Assembly: GCF_020524025.1 (NCBI RefSeq) | Contig: NZ_JAIVKN010000003.1 | Coordinates: forward strand, 124,001-188,000 | DNA: 64,000 nucleotides | Direction: 5' to 3' | Source of the DNA: Halobacillus litoralis | GTDB taxonomy: Bacteria > Bacillota > Bacilli > Bacillales > Halobacillaceae | In this document: piece after piece, positions 46,799 to 57,118 of the stretch | Layout of the letters: each line of letters starts with the position of its first letter | Position numbering within the stretch: the first letter of the stretch is position 1 | Made by a program: the position numbers and the translations under genes | Notes under the pieces: model-generated | What the model saw: only the letters and a program-made list of their open reading frames with translations | Told to the model about the DNA's origin: nothing | Database searches by the model: none

Positions 46799-46805
46799 AA
46801 ACAAA

Positions 46806-49376
46806 TCACAATCCACACTTTAATTGAGCATTGCAGTTGGTGCATGTGTTACATCCACCAATATCTTCCACGGTTCCCTGACGGCAGACGGGACATGTGT
46901 CACCAACCTCTGACCCTATAGTCACGTTGGTTTTGTCTAATTCATGAATGGTATCCATCAAAACCACACGAGGACTTCTTTCCTCTTCAAACAGCTCTGT
47001 CTGTTCTCCTTCAAAGTCGTTGTCTTCTGCCTTTAACGTAAGAACCTGACTGTCACGGCTGCCATCAACATATACTGTACCGCCTTTCGCTCCACCACGA
47101 TATAAGCGTTGGTATACATTCTCCACCTGTTCTACGGTATACCCTTTTGGAGCATTTACAGTTTTAGAAATACTACTGTCCACCCACCTTTGAATAATGC
47201 ACTGCGTATCTGCATGAGCTTCAGGTGACATAGTCATTGCAGTGACAAACCATTCCGGCAGGTCATTGGAATCCTGTTCAGGGTTGGCATCCAAATACTC
47301 CTGGAGGATATCCGCCTTCACTTCAATAAATTTACCCAGTCGTCCGCTTCTATAATAGGAAAAGGAGAAATATGGCTCAAGACCGGTACTTACGCCAACC
47401 ATTGTACCTGTACTTCCAGTAGGGGCCACGGTCAATAAGTGCGAGTTGCGAATCCCATATTTCAATACGTCGTTCTGTATATCCTCAGGCATTTCTTTCA
47501 TATAACCGGTTTGAATAAAGTTTTGACGCAGTTGATTTGTTTCCTCTTCTGTATCCCCAATCAGGAATGGGAAGCTGCCTTTTTCTTTAGACAGTTCGAT
47601 AGAGGTGCGGTAAGCCGTTGTGGCAATCGTTTCAAAGATTTCATCAACCAGCTGGTTTCCTTCTTCTGAACCATATGTTGTTTCACAATAGATCAGCAGG
47701 TCATGAAGTCCCATTACCCCAAGACCGACCCTGCGTTCCCCCAGGGCCTGTACTTTATTTTCTTCCAGGAAATAAGGCGTCGCATCAATAACGTTATCCT
47801 GCATGCGCACACCTCTTTGGACAGTCTGCTTCAGCTTCTCGAAATCAACCTTTTTATTTTCTTTATCTGCGACGCTTGCTAAATTAACAGCAGCTAAATT
47901 ACACACAGAATAAGGGGCAAGCGGCTGTTCCCCACAAGGATTTGTGGCCACAACTTTCTGACCGTAAGCCTGCGCATTAGTCTTTTCATTGGCATTGTCA
48001 ATAAAGAAGATTCCAGGCTCTGCAGAATATGTTGCGCAGATGTTAATCAGGTTCCACAACTCTTTAGCTTTTACTGTTCTGTAGGTGCGGATGCCAAAAC
48101 CGCGGTCAGACCATTCCCGAACATCTCCACTTTGATGCCATTCTTCATTATATTTGTTCATTTCTTCTGACGTATAATTTTCAACATCTGGAAAGCGAAG
48201 GTGGTAATCAGCATCTTGATCCACAGCTTCCATGAATTCATTAGTTATACACACAGAGATATTCGCCCCAGTTAAAAATTCAGAGTTATGAACGCTGTAG
48301 GTTCCTCCTAAAGAGAGTTTTTCTTCTGCTTCCTGAATACTTTGATCTGTAAAACCACCCTGTCCCTGAATGTGTTTATAATTAACAACACTCTGATAGA
48401 GGTCTTTTTCTGTTTCTGAGAGCGGAGTAAATTTAAGCTTATCCTTTGCCAGCTGCTTAATTTTTTCATCTTCTGTATTTTCAATCAAGAATCTCAAAAT
48501 TCTAGGATTCTGCATCTTGGAAATGATAAATTCAAGAATGTCTGGATGCCAGTCGGCCAGCATAATCATTTGAGCACCGCGCCTTGATCCTCCCTGTTCA
48601 ACCAGGTGAGTCAGCTTTGCGATATCATCCAGCCAGGAAACAGAACCAGAAGACTTCCCATTCACACCGCGTGCAAGTGTATTCCGAGGTCGAAGTGTAG
48701 AACCATTTGTTCCTACTCCACCTCCGCGCGACATTATTTCCATGACTTGTTTTCTATGATCGGAAATCCCTTCACGTGAATCTTGGATATATGGCATGAC
48801 ATAACAATTAAAATAAGTTACATCTGTCTGTGAACCTGCTCCATATAAAACACGGCCCGCCGGAATAAAATTCAAGTCGGAAAGCTCTTCATAAAATTCC
48901 TGAAAGCTCTGTTCTTTTCGAATTGGGTCCGTTTCAACCTCTGACAAACCTTGCGCATTACGAAGGGCAATTTGTTCGTAATAAACCTCAAGAGGTTTGT
49001 CAATGGTATCCAAGTTTCTGCGGATTAATCCGGTTTCCCTTTCTTCTTCATGATCAAGAACATGCACAAATTCGTTCTCGACCCGGACGGTTGCTTCATG
49101 ACTTTCCCAGTCGATGGAATGAATAAAACCGAACCCACGAGCTGGAAATTTCGGATCATCCTTAACAGTTAATACAACAAAATCCCCTTCTGCCAGCGTC
49201 AGCTTTTCCGTATCTTTAAAAGCATAACGATCAAGCATAACCAGCCGTGAAACTCCTTTGTGGGTAATGGACATAGCATCCGTTATTTCATGGACTTGAG
49301 GAAACTGTCCGATATCTGCATTTAAACGCTCTACATTAATTTTTGTATGAACATCTGTGGAGGTTGTGGTCTGCAT
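46806..49376 (-). CDS. nrdJ: Adenosylcobalamin-dependent ribonucleotide reductase (class II)
   Basis: 856 aa. It reduces ribonucleotides to deoxyribonucleotides using AdoCbl, with no need for O2. N-terminal regulatory/ATP part, the catalytic barrel with FNCYVMPYIQDSREGISDH, the radical-site NPCGEQPLAPYSVCNLAA (about 475-492), ATPTGSTG loop, and a C-terminal Cys cluster CPVCRQG...CNTCTNCNAQLKCGL that re-reduces the active site. B. subtilis lacks this enzyme and has class Ib at another locus. It is transcribed alone and preceded by two NrdR-like boxes. Confidence 0.95.
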   Translation of the reverse strand: MQTTTSTDVHTKINVERLNADIGQFPQVHEITDAMSITHKGVSRLVMLDRYAFKDTEKLTLAEGDFVVLTVKDDPKFPARGFGFIHSIDWESHEATVRVENEFVHVLDHEEERETGLIRRNLDTIDKPLEVYYEQIALRNAQGLSEVETDPIRKEQSFQEFYEELSDLNFIPAGRVLYGAGSQTDVTYFNCYVMPYIQDSREGISDHRKQVMEIMSRGGGVGTNGSTLRPRNTLARGVNGKSSGSVSWLDDIAKLTHLVEQGGSRRGAQMIMLADWHPDILEFIISKMQNPRILRFLIENTEDEKIKQLAKDKLKFTPLSETEKDLYQSVVNYKHIQGQGGFTDQSIQEAEEKLSLGGTYSVHNSEFLTGANISVCITNEFMEAVDQDADYHLRFPDVENYTSEEMNKYNEEWHQSGDVREWSDRGFGIRTYRTVKAKELWNLINICATYSAEPGIFFIDNANEKTNAQAYGQKVVATNPCGEQPLAPYSVCNLAAVNLASVADKENKKVDFEKLKQTVQRGVRMQDNVIDATPYFLEENKVQALGERRVGLGVMGLHDLLIYCETTYGSEEGNQLVDEIFETIATTAYRTSIELSKEKGSFPFLIGDTEEETNQLRQNFIQTGYMKEMPEDIQNDVLKYGIRNSHLLTVAPTGSTGTMVGVSTGLEPYFSFSYYRSGRLGKFIEVKADILQEYLDANPEQDSNDLPEWFVTAMTMSPEAHADTQCIIQRWVDSSISKTVNAPKGYTVEQVENVYQRLYRGGAKGGTVYVDGSRDSQVLTLKAEDNDFEGEQTELFEEERSPRVVLMDTIHELDKTNVTIGSEVGDTCPVCRQGTVEDIGGCNTCTNCNAQLKCGL

Positions 49377-49451
49377 TTTGCATCTCTCCCTTTATTTAAA
49401 AACTAAACAATTAAATTTGATATATGTAACATACCACATTACCGAAAAAGT

Positions 49452-49467
49452 AATCAATATATTGTGT
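49452..49467. promoter_or_regulatory. NrdR box (proximal)
   Basis: AATCAATATATTGTGT, 14 of 16 positions of the NrdR consensus acaCwAtATaTwGtgt on the minus strand; centre 32 bp from the second box. Confidence 0.72.
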
Positions 49468-49483
49468 TGTAATATTTTTTATA

Positions 49484-49499
49484 TCCCCATATATTGTGT
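49484..49499. promoter_or_regulatory. NrdR box (distal)
   Basis: TCCCCATATATTGTGT, 13 of 16 consensus positions on the minus strand. The 32-bp spacing (three helical turns) is the classic arrangement of paired NrdR boxes. Confidence 0.7.
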
Positions 49500-49681
49500 T
49501 CTTGAACGAACGTGTTGAATTTTGTCAATCAGGTATTCTTAAGATATCTTTTGAAAAAAGAAGAGAATAAAAGAAAAACCATATGTTCTCTTTTCTCATT
49601 CCTTTTTTCGTTAGTTGCATCCTTGTATGTAGTAAGAAGCCTGCCAAAACAAGTTTTTTTAAGTGGTATATAAAATTTTTT

Positions 49682-49710
49682 TTGAAATGCGTGTGGTTCC
49701 CTTCTATAAT
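49682..49710 (+). promoter_or_regulatory. Sigma-A promoter of yqhL
   Basis: -35 TTGAAA (49682-49687), 17-bp spacer, -10 TATAAT (49705-49710). Confidence 0.78.
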
Positions 49711-49745
49711 AGATAGAGGAATAGAGAAACAAGGGGGATGGAATT

Positions 49746-50126
49746 ATGGAATTATGGATCTTAATCGGAGCACTCGTTTTAATTATCGCCTTCGGTCTTT
49801 ATAGATTCTTCAAAGCAAGAAAAATTATGAACACTTTGACAGAGGAACAGTTTCGCGAGGGATACAGAAAAGCACAGTTAATTGATGTACGTGAGCCAAA
49901 AGAGTTTGATGGTGGACATATTCTTGGAGCAAGAAATATTCCCCTTTCACAAATGCGGAACCGTCTTATTGAAATCCGAAAAGATAAACCAGTTTATTTA
50001 TACTGCCAAAGTGGAGCAAGATCTGCCCGTGCAGCTATGATGCTTCATAAAAAAGGATATGAAGATCTGAATATGCTTGAAGGCGGATTTAAAAAATGGT
50101 CAGGAAAAATTAAAAGCAAAAAGTAA
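49746..50126 (+). CDS. yqhL: Membrane-anchored rhodanese YqhL
   Basis: 126 aa. N-terminal TM helix (about 2-20, LWILIGALVLIIAFGLYRFF) and a rhodanese domain (about 30-120) with active-site Cys in YCQSGARSARAA. A single-domain sulfurtransferase-like protein at the membrane; the substrate is unknown. ATG follows AAGGGGG. Confidence 0.92.
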   Translation: MELWILIGALVLIIAFGLYRFFKARKIMNTLTEEQFREGYRKAQLIDVREPKEFDGGHILGARNIPLSQMRNRLIEIRKDKPVYLYCQSGARSARAAMMLHKKGYEDLNMLEGGFKKWSGKIKSKK

Positions 50127-50229
50127 ACTTAACTTCCGATTTCGAATGAAATCAGGGAAGTTCAAGAGCTTGTAATGCATATTACTATAGTGGTAATGAA
50201 CAATCAGCTTTTTCAATGAATGATATATG

Positions 50230-50267
50230 AAAACGGAGTCCACCTCTAGGTGGACTCCGTTTTTTTA
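50230..50267. terminator. Bidirectional terminator between yqhL and gcvPB
   Basis: A 14- to 15-bp stem AAACGGAGTCCACCT / AGGTGGACTCCGTTT with a 2-nt loop and T/A runs. Confidence 0.9.
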
Positions 50268-50270
50268 GGT

Positions 50271-51734
50271 TTATTCACTTTTGGTATACCTTAAAACCGG
50301 CTTTCTGGCTGCTTGTGTTTCATCCATTCGACTAACGATCGTCGTATGAGGAGCCTCCTGGACTAACTCCGGGTTTTCCTTCGCTTCATTAGCAATTTGT
50401 ATCAAACGATCAATAAAGCCGTCCAGAGTTTCCTTAGATTCTGTTTCCGTTGGTTCCACCATCAATGCCTCTTCAACATTAATTGGGAAATAAATAGTTG
50501 GAGGATGATAACCAAAATCAAGCAGGCGTTTAGCCATATCCAACGTGCGAACCCCTAATTTCTTCTGACGTTTTCCTGACAAAATAAACTCGTGTTTACA
50601 ATGGCGATCAAAAGGTAAATCAAACTCTTCCTGAAGACGACGCATCATATAATTCGCATTAATGACAGCATATTCACTGACCTTCTTCAATCCTTCAGGT
50701 CCCATCGTGCGGATGTAGGTATAGGCCCTTACATTGATTCCAAAGTTTCCGTAGTAAGGTTTCACCCTTCCAATCGAATTTGGACGATTGTTATCAAAAA
50801 CATACAGACCGTTTTCCTTCGTTAAAATTGGCTTTGGTAAATACTCAGCAAATTCAGCTGTTACACCCACCGGGCCAGAACCAGGACCACCGCCTCCATG
50901 GGGTCCAGTAAACGTTTTATGAAGGTTTAAATGTACAACATCAAATCCCATATCGCCCGGACGTGCATATCCAAGAATGGCATTTAAGTTAGCACCATCA
51001 TAATAAAGTTTTCCACCTGCTTCGTGGACAATATTTGCCATTTCCTCAATATCCTCTTCAAACAGTCCGAGTGTATTCGGATTTGTCAGCATGAGGGCTG
51101 CTGTGTGCTCATCAACCACTCGCTTTAAGTCCTCTAAATCAACAAGGCCGCGCTCATCGGATTTAACCGTAACAGCTTCAAATCCTGCTACTGTAGCTGA
51201 AGCGGGGTTGGTTCCATGAGCCGAATCAGGGACGATCACTTTTGTGCGGTTAAAGTCGCCATTTGATTCATGATAGGCGCGGATCATCATTAATCCTGTC
51301 CATTCTCCATGGGCTCCTGCTGCCGGTTGGAGAGTGACTGTATCCATGCCAGTTATTGCAGCAAGTGATTCCTGGAGGTCATACATAAGGTGGAGAGCCC
51401 CTTGAACCGTTTCTACCGGCTGATAAGGATGGATATGGCTGAAGCCAGTCAGGCGGGCTACATCTTCATTCATTTTCGGGTTGTATTTCATCGTACACGA
51501 CCCAAGAGGATAAAAACCTGAGTCTACTCCATGATTGCGCTTAGACAGAGCTGTGTAGTGCCTCATGATTTGAAGTTCACTCACTTCAGGAAGATCAGGT
51601 TCATTCCTCCTTACATAAGTCCCACCTATCATCTCATCGACATCTGTTTCCGGCACGTCCAACTCTGGAAGACTGAACCCGGTACGGCTTTCTTGACTTT
51701 CTTCAAAAATTAACGGAAAGTCCTGATTAGACAT
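50271..51734 (-). CDS. gcvPB: Glycine dehydrogenase (decarboxylating) subunit 2
   Basis: 487 aa, PLP-carrying subunit of the P protein of the glycine cleavage system. PLP-Lys region [25 protein letters not shown] (Lys about 275). ATG at 51734, with GGGGG upstream, overlaps gcvPA by 8 bp; the upstream frame extension lies inside gcvPA. Confidence 0.96.
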   Translation of the reverse strand: MSNQDFPLIFEESQESRTGFSLPELDVPETDVDEMIGGTYVRRNEPDLPEVSELQIMRHYTALSKRNHGVDSGFYPLGSCTMKYNPKMNEDVARLTGFSHIHPYQPVETVQGALHLMYDLQESLAAITGMDTVTLQPAAGAHGEWTGLMMIRAYHESNGDFNRTKVIVPDSAHGTNPASATVAGFEAVTVKSDERGLVDLEDLKRVVDEHTAALMLTNPNTLGLFEEDIEEMANIVHEAGGKLYYDGANLNAILGYARPGDMGFDVVHLNLHKTFTGPHGGGGPGSGPVGVTAEFAEYLPKPILTKENGLYVFDNNRPNSIGRVKPYYGNFGINVRAYTYIRTMGPEGLKKVSEYAVINANYMMRRLQEEFDLPFDRHCKHEFILSGKRQKKLGVRTLDMAKRLLDFGYHPPTIYFPINVEEALMVEPTETESKETLDGFIDRLIQIANEAKENPELVQEAPHTTIVSRMDETQAARKPVLRYTKSE

Positions 51735-53076
51735 GAATATCCCCCATTTCCTTAACAAATGCATCTATTTCATCTTTTGTGCGAATTTCAGTTACAGCAA
51801 GGAGCATGGATTTTTTCAGGTTTTCATCCACCTGTCCAAGGTCGTATCCGCCAATAAACCCTTTATCAAGAAGCTTCTGATTCACTTCTGAGACGTTACG
51901 TTCAAGTTTGACAACAATCTCATTGAAGAATGGACCTTCAAAATCGATTTCGAACCCTGCTGCCTTCAGCTGCTTCTTCATGTAAGCTGTTTTTTGGATA
52001 TTCATTTTCGCCATTTTCTTCAGCCCTTGTTTTCCAAGAGAGGTCATCGCAACGGAGGCTGCCAGTGCGTTCAACGCTTGATTGGAACAAATGTTCGATG
52101 TAGCTTTATCACGACGTATATGCTGTTCACGAGCTTGTAAAGTTAATACAAATCCCCGGCGCCCTTCCTCATCCACGGTTTGACCTACGAGACGTCCGGG
52201 CACTTTTCTCATCAACTTTTTAGTTGTGGCAAAATAGCCGCAGTGGGGGCCACCATATTGAGCAGGTATTCCGAATACTTGAGCATCTCCGACTACAATA
52301 TCTGCTCCAAACTCCCCGGGCGGTGTAAGGTACCCTAGGGAGAGAGGGTTGCTTGATGTGATCATCATCGCTTTTTTCTCTGTATCTACAATAGAGCGTA
52401 TTTGATCTAAAGGCTCGATCCGGCCAAAAAAGTTCGGATATTGTACAACAACGCTTGCTGTGTCTTCATCCAGTTCTTCTGCCAAATGATCCAGGTCTGT
52501 TACCCCGTGCTTGTGATCAATTTCAACCACTTCTACACCAGGACCCTTCACATATGAGCGAATAACATCCAATGATTCCGGATGAATCGATTTTGAAACG
52601 AGAACCTTCTTTTTCTTGGTCTGACCCGCTGAAAGATTGACCGCTTCCGCAAGAGCTGTTCCGCCATCATACATAGAAGAATTTGCTACATCCATCCCTG
52701 TCAATTCACAGATCATCGTTTGGAATTCAAAAATCGCTTGAAGTTCACCTTGTGAAATTTCAGGCTGATAGGGCGTGTATGCGGTATAAAATTCTGATCT
52801 TGAAATAACATGATCCACAATGGATGGAATGTAATGATCATATACGCCGGCACCTAAAAAGGATGTATGAGACTTCAAATTGACATTCTTACCAGCCAGA
52901 TCAGTTAACTCCTTCATCAGCTGGTATTCATTTTTGGGTGCCTTGATGTCAAGTTCACCTTTAAAACGGACACCTTCTGGAATATCAGAAAAAAGCTCAT
53001 CAGAGTGTTCCACTCCGACTCGCTGCAGCATCTCTTTTTTATCTGTTTCTGTCATTGGTAAATAACGAAATTCCAT
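51727..53076 (-). CDS. gcvPA: Glycine dehydrogenase (decarboxylating) subunit 1
   Basis: 449 aa, the PLP-less half of the split P protein typical of Bacillus. Family motifs [15 protein letters not shown] and [22 protein letters not shown] (near the N-terminus). Twenty-one bp after gcvT. Confidence 0.96.
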   Translation of the reverse strand: MEFRYLPMTETDKKEMLQRVGVEHSDELFSDIPEGVRFKGELDIKAPKNEYQLMKELTDLAGKNVNLKSHTSFLGAGVYDHYIPSIVDHVISRSEFYTAYTPYQPEISQGELQAIFEFQTMICELTGMDVANSSMYDGGTALAEAVNLSAGQTKKKKVLVSKSIHPESLDVIRSYVKGPGVEVVEIDHKHGVTDLDHLAEELDEDTASVVVQYPNFFGRIEPLDQIRSIVDTEKKAMMITSSNPLSLGYLTPPGEFGADIVVGDAQVFGIPAQYGGPHCGYFATTKKLMRKVPGRLVGQTVDEEGRRGFVLTLQAREQHIRRDKATSNICSNQALNALAASVAMTSLGKQGLKKMAKMNIQKTAYMKKQLKAAGFEIDFEGPFFNEIVVKLERNVSEVNQKLLDKGFIGGYDLGQVDENLKKSMLLAVTEIRTKDEIDAFVKEMGDIHV

Positions 53077-53097
53077 ACTTTCATCCCCCTTGATTCT

Positions 53098-54198
53098 TTA
53101 TCTTTTATAAAATGGTGTTGGAACGACTTTAGCTCTCAGGCGACGTTTTCGAACTTGGACTGTTACCTCTGTTCCTTCGTCCGTATAGGGGTGGTTAATT
53201 AATGCCAGCCCCACATTTTTCCCAAGTGTAGGAGATTGTGTGCCTGTCGTAACAAAGCCGATCACCTCTTCTCCATTAAGTACGTCGTAATGTGTCCGGG
53301 GGATGCCTTTATCAATCATCTCAATGCCTACAAGCTTACGGCCGGGTCCTTCTTCTTTTTGTCTCTTTAATACATCTTTCCCGATAAAATCGACATCTTT
53401 ATTCACTTTCACAGCGAAATTCAATCCCGCTTCAATGGGCGTGATGTCTTCACTGAGTTCTTGACCATACAAGGCAAGATTCGCTTCAAAACGCAGGGTA
53501 TCACGCGCCCCGAGACCTACAGGTTTTAAACCGAATGGCTCCCCTGCCTTCATAACGGCCTGCCAAAGATCAGCTCCTGAATGGGCATGCAGATAAATTT
53601 CAAATCCGTCTTCGCCTGTATAACCCGTCCGGGAAACGATAGCCTTTCCTTCCACACCCTTCAAGGTCACATCTGGACGGAAGCGAAAGAATGAAATGGA
53701 GGATAAGTCAGTATCCGTTAACGTCTGCAACGCTTCTTCTGCTCTAGGTCCCTGCACAGCCAGCTGGACATACTCATCTGAAACATCCTCCAAACGGACA
53801 TCACCCTCCTGATGCTGTTTCAACCATTCAAAGTCTTTTTTACGGTTGGCGGCATTGACGACCAATAAATATTGATTTTCTTCCAGATGATAGACGATTA
53901 AATCATCAACTGTTCCACCATTTTCATAGCACATAATTGTGTATTGAGCTTTTCCAGGTTCTAGTTTAGATACATCATTGGTGAGCATCTTTTGTAAGAA
54001 TGGCAGGCTGTCTGGTCCCTCGACCATAACTTCGGCCATGTGAGAAACATCAAACAACCCTGCAGCTGTCCTTGTCGCTTCATGTTCTTCTTTAATACTT
54101 GAAAACTGGACTGGTAGATCCCATCCACCAAAGTCAATCGTTTTCGCTCCAAGCTTTTTATACTCAGAGTACAAAGGGGTTCGTTTAAGTTCTGTCAT
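53098..54198 (-). CDS. gcvT: Aminomethyltransferase (T protein, glycine cleavage)
   Basis: 366 aa. It transfers the methylene group from the H protein to THF and releases ammonia. [22 protein letters not shown] at the N-terminus, DVSHMAEV, and the folate-binding core with [11 protein letters not shown] and [20 protein letters not shown] at 54198 behind GGAGGAG. First gene of the operon, downstream of the glycine riboswitch. Confidence 0.96.
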   Translation of the reverse strand: MTELKRTPLYSEYKKLGAKTIDFGGWDLPVQFSSIKEEHEATRTAAGLFDVSHMAEVMVEGPDSLPFLQKMLTNDVSKLEPGKAQYTIMCYENGGTVDDLIVYHLEENQYLLVVNAANRKKDFEWLKQHQEGDVRLEDVSDEYVQLAVQGPRAEEALQTLTDTDLSSISFFRFRPDVTLKGVEGKAIVSRTGYTGEDGFEIYLHAHSGADLWQAVMKAGEPFGLKPVGLGARDTLRFEANLALYGQELSEDITPIEAGLNFAVKVNKDVDFIGKDVLKRQKEEGPGRKLVGIEMIDKGIPRTHYDVLNGEEVIGFVTTGTQSPTLGKNVGLALINHPYTDEGTEVTVQVRKRRLRAKVVPTPFYKR

Positions 54199-54230
54199 TC
54201 CTACCACTCCTCCAACACTATTTTCATCCA

Positions 54231-54269
54231 TAAAAAAAGAGACTTCACCGCTTTTGGGCTGAAGTCTCT
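54231..54269 (-). terminator. Riboswitch-controlled terminator before gcvT
   Basis: AGAGACTTCA / TGAAGTCTCT stem followed by TTTTTTT on the minus strand. It overlaps the 3' arm of aptamer II, so glycine binding can compete with it. Confidence 0.88.
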
Positions 54270-54447
54270 GTCCATGAACCAGAAAGTTTCACGAAAGGAA
54301 AGACCTGTCGCTTGCTTCTTGGGTGGTCTGCATACAATTTGCAAACACTCTCCAGAGTTGCGTCCTATAGAAGTCTTTTTGCCTGAGAGATTCGCAACAA
54401 GTGCTTGCTCCTTCGGCGCTGCATTCACAGTCTCTCCCCCTATAGTC
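54266..54447 (-). promoter_or_regulatory. Tandem glycine riboswitch
   Basis: Two aptamers in the gcvT leader. Aptamer I carries GGGGGAGAGACTG, GCGCCGAAGGAGCAAGC and CTCTCAGGCAAAAAGAC, the family's signature blocks. The short linker CTTCTATA leads to aptamer II (GGACGCAACTCTGGAGAG, ACCCAAGAAGCAAGC, AACTTTCTGGTTCATGGACAGAG). It turns gcvT-gcvPA-gcvPB on with glycine, probably by preventing the terminator. Confidence 0.96.
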
Positions 54448-54529
54448 ATTCGCTATCGTATTTTTCTAGATTTTTCCGGGCATACTATTGTGTAACGTTT
54501 TGCTGCATAATCCACTTAATTTCAGGTTC

Positions 54530-54535
54530 ATTATA
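54530..54535 (-). promoter_or_regulatory. Possible extended -10 promoter of the gcv riboswitch transcript
   Basis: Minus strand TGATATAAT (TGn plus perfect -10); the -35 is poor. Confidence 0.4.
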
Positions 54536-54617
54536 TCACGCGGCTTTCACAAAAGACATGGAATTTCTGCAAGAATTCACAATCTTTCAATAACCGAATA
54601 GATGGAGGGCTACGAAA

Positions 54618-56261
54618 ATGGTCGAGATTCAACCAGATCAATCATTTATTCAAACTTTATCTGATCACTTAAACCATCCTGACCGTCTGACTACATGGGA
54701 CGGTTTTAAGCTTGCTTATCAGGCGGCCCAATATAAAACCGTCCCCCAGTTTGATGGTCTTCTTGCGCTTGAACACCTGCCCCATGTGGACTTTATGGAC
54801 CACCAGGTTCAGGCAGCAGAAACTGTCATCCATCAAATGAACGGTAGAGCAATACTGGCTGATGAAGTCGGGCTTGGGAAAACCCTTGAGGCAGGATTAA
54901 TTCTAAAAGAATACATGATACGAGGGCGGGCAAAAAAAATACTAATCTTAACTCCCGCGTCTCTAGTAAACCAATGGATTCAGGAGTTAAACGAAAAGTT
55001 TTATATCCAGGCAGCCTCCCCGAGGAAAAAGCAGGCCTCATGGAAGGACTGGGATGTGACGGTCACCTCTATAGATATGGCGAAACGCGAAAATCACCGC
55101 GAAGAAATTTTATCGATTGATTACGACTTAATTATCATAGATGAAGCGCACAAATTGAAAAATCATCAGACGAAGAATTATCAATTTGTACAATCGCTTA
55201 AGAAAACGTACTGTCTTTTACTAACAGCAACTCCTATTCAAAATACCTTAAGTGATTTGTTTAACCTTGTATCCATCTTAAAACCTGGTTACTTAGGAAA
55301 TCTGACTGATTTTAAAAAGAAATATAAGAAGAACACAGAAGACGAAGACAACATCCAGCACATCCACTCGCTTGTCGGCCATTTAATGATACGGAACCGC
55401 CGAAAAGACACAGGGCTGGACTCTTCCAAACGAAAAGTAGTCAATGAACTTCTTTCTTTTACAGAAGAAGAGATGGCGATGTACAAACGACTGGAAGAAC
55501 TAAAATCCACCCACCCCTCTTTTACATGGCTGACGCTGGCTAAAGAGTTGTGCTCTTCCAGGGAAGCCTGCTATATGTCTTTGAAGCAGTTACAAAAAAA
55601 TGCGCCTGAAGGAAAGGCAGAAATATACGATGAGTATATAGAAATGATCGGCCAGCTCCCTCACCATGTAAAAGCAAAACGTATGACCGAACTAATTGAG
55701 AACGCAGGGGAAAAATTTATTATTTTCACAGAATATAGAGCTACCCAATATTACCTTCAATGGTATTTACAGCAGCACGGGATTACTTCTGTTCCATTCA
55801 GCGGTAAATTTAATAAGGGGAAACGGGATTGGATGAAGCAGCTTTTTAAAAACAAGGCTCAAGTTATGATTGCCACAGAAGCAGGCGGCGAAGGTATTAA
55901 CCTCCAATTCTGCCACCATATGATAAATTATGATCTGCCATGGAATCCTATGCGCCTGGAGCAGCGGATCGGTCGTATTCACAGGTTTGGTCAGGAGCAT
56001 GACGTAAAAATTTATAACTTTGCGATTAAAGATACAATTGAAGATCATATTATGAAGATGCTCTATGAAAAGATTGAATTATTCAAAAACGCAGTAGGGG
56101 ATTTAGATCACATACTTGAACAAATACCCGGCGGGTCCTTCGAACAACAGATTCAAACCATTCTAAAACAGTCAGACAGTCAAGGAGAAGTCAACATTAA
56201 ACTGAATAACCTTGTCAGTTATGTAGAACACACTGTTAATGAAAGGAGGGAATCCAGTTGA
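54618..56261 (+). CDS. yqhH: SNF2-type ATP-dependent helicase (YqhH)
   Basis: 547 aa, a RapA/Swi2-Snf2 family ATPase that remodels nucleic-acid complexes; role unknown. Motif I DEVGLGKTLEAGLIL (about 82-96), DEAH box (IIIDEAHKLKNH, about 178), motif III TATPIQNT, motifs V-VI TEAGGEGINLQFC and EQRIGRIHRFGQ. The yqhG gene overlaps its stop by 4 bp. ATG behind GGAGGG. Confidence 0.93.
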   Translation: MVEIQPDQSFIQTLSDHLNHPDRLTTWDGFKLAYQAAQYKTVPQFDGLLALEHLPHVDFMDHQVQAAETVIHQMNGRAILADEVGLGKTLEAGLILKEYMIRGRAKKILILTPASLVNQWIQELNEKFYIQAASPRKKQASWKDWDVTVTSIDMAKRENHREEILSIDYDLIIIDEAHKLKNHQTKNYQFVQSLKKTYCLLLTATPIQNTLSDLFNLVSILKPGYLGNLTDFKKKYKKNTEDEDNIQHIHSLVGHLMIRNRRKDTGLDSSKRKVVNELLSFTEEEMAMYKRLEELKSTHPSFTWLTLAKELCSSREACYMSLKQLQKNAPEGKAEIYDEYIEMIGQLPHHVKAKRMTELIENAGEKFIIFTEYRATQYYLQWYLQQHGITSVPFSGKFNKGKRDWMKQLFKNKAQVMIATEAGGEGINLQFCHHMINYDLPWNPMRLEQRIGRIHRFGQEHDVKIYNFAIKDTIEDHIMKMLYEKIELFKNAVGDLDHILEQIPGGSFEQQIQTILKQSDSQGEVNIKLNNLVSYVEHTVNERRESS

Positions 56262-57073
56262 ACACGAAGTCTCCCAACCCCTATACAGCATTCGTAAAAG
56301 ACTTCTTCACTTCCTATGGATGTGCACTTGTGGAACAAACACCATCCTACTTCACTATACAGCTGACTAGTGAAATGGATGAAGAAATTATGAATCGGCC
56401 GTTTTATTGGCATTATATGAAAAAGATGAATAGAGAAGGCGATCCCATGCAGCTGACATTTACAGATACAGCTGAAACCCATAAGCAGGGGATCTACCTG
56501 CATGCCGGCACTCCAAAACTTCATATGATTTATAACACAGCTATAGAAAAGGCACGTACGGCACGTTTATATGAAGTGATATACCAAACTAAACACCCCC
56601 GGAATCGAGCAATGAGTCCCTGGCTCGTAATCAATGTTCTCCTGCATTATAGAGGCAAGCAGGCAAAAGATGAACCTTTATCTATAGGTCTTAATCTGAT
56701 TCATGGGACAATGATGCTGAAAATGATGGATAAAATTCAAAACATCGATTTTGAAACGAAGGTTTCCGATTACACATTCCCTATGACACCAGTTATTTCA
56801 CTTGTAAATGCTTATAAGCGTATTGAGCGGCATATAGAAACTTACCTTTCCTCCTTAGATAATAAATGGGTCTCAGAGTCTTTACATCATTTAGAAAAAG
56901 AAAAGCAGCTGCTTGAATCCTTTTATCAGTCGGAAGATATCGACTTGGAATCTTTCACAAAGGAAAGAGAGCAGATCGATAACCGGTATAAGCCCTATGT
57001 AGAAATTGAAGTAATTAACGGCGGGTTGTTTTATATTTCACAGGAAACAAGCGCTGAATGGATGGCGCAATAA
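56258..57073 (+). CDS. yqhG: YqhG family protein
   Basis: 271 aa. Unknown function; always next to the yqhH helicase in Bacillaceae. Mixed alpha/beta, N-terminal PYTAFVKDFFTSYGCALVEQTP, C-terminal coiled segment and VEIEVINGGLFYI. TTG start overlapping the TGA of yqhH, with GAAAGGAGGG upstream. No catalytic motif seen; a partner of YqhH is inference. Confidence 0.9.
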   Translation: MNTKSPNPYTAFVKDFFTSYGCALVEQTPSYFTIQLTSEMDEEIMNRPFYWHYMKKMNREGDPMQLTFTDTAETHKQGIYLHAGTPKLHMIYNTAIEKARTARLYEVIYQTKHPRNRAMSPWLVINVLLHYRGKQAKDEPLSIGLNLIHGTMMLKMMDKIQNIDFETKVSDYTFPMTPVISLVNAYKRIERHIETYLSSLDNKWVSESLHHLEKEKQLLESFYQSEDIDLESFTKEREQIDNRYKPYVEIEVINGGLFYISQETSAEWMAQ

Positions 57074-57104
57074 AAAAAGCCGCTCTCATCAGCGGCTTTT
57101 TTTA
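57072..57104. terminator. Terminator after yqhG
   Basis: The stem AAAAAAGCCGCT / AGCGGCTTTTTTT with a 6-nt loop, also usable on the minus strand for yqzE. Confidence 0.9.
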
Positions 57105-57118
57105 GATGACCTTCTTTT

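Noticed and set aside
49500-49530. LexA/DinR-like box (GAACGAACGTGTTG)
   Set aside because: Right half does not match GTTCG; only a chance resemblance to CGAAC-N4-GTTCG.
49529-49732. Minus-strand 67-aa frame between nrdJ and yqhL
   Set aside because: It lies across the strong yqhL promoter, low-complexity Lys/Phe composition, no ribosome site.
54201-54449. Minus-strand 82-aa reading frame upstream of gcvT
   Set aside because: It runs through the glycine riboswitch and its terminator; the conserved bases are RNA aptamer signature blocks, not codons.
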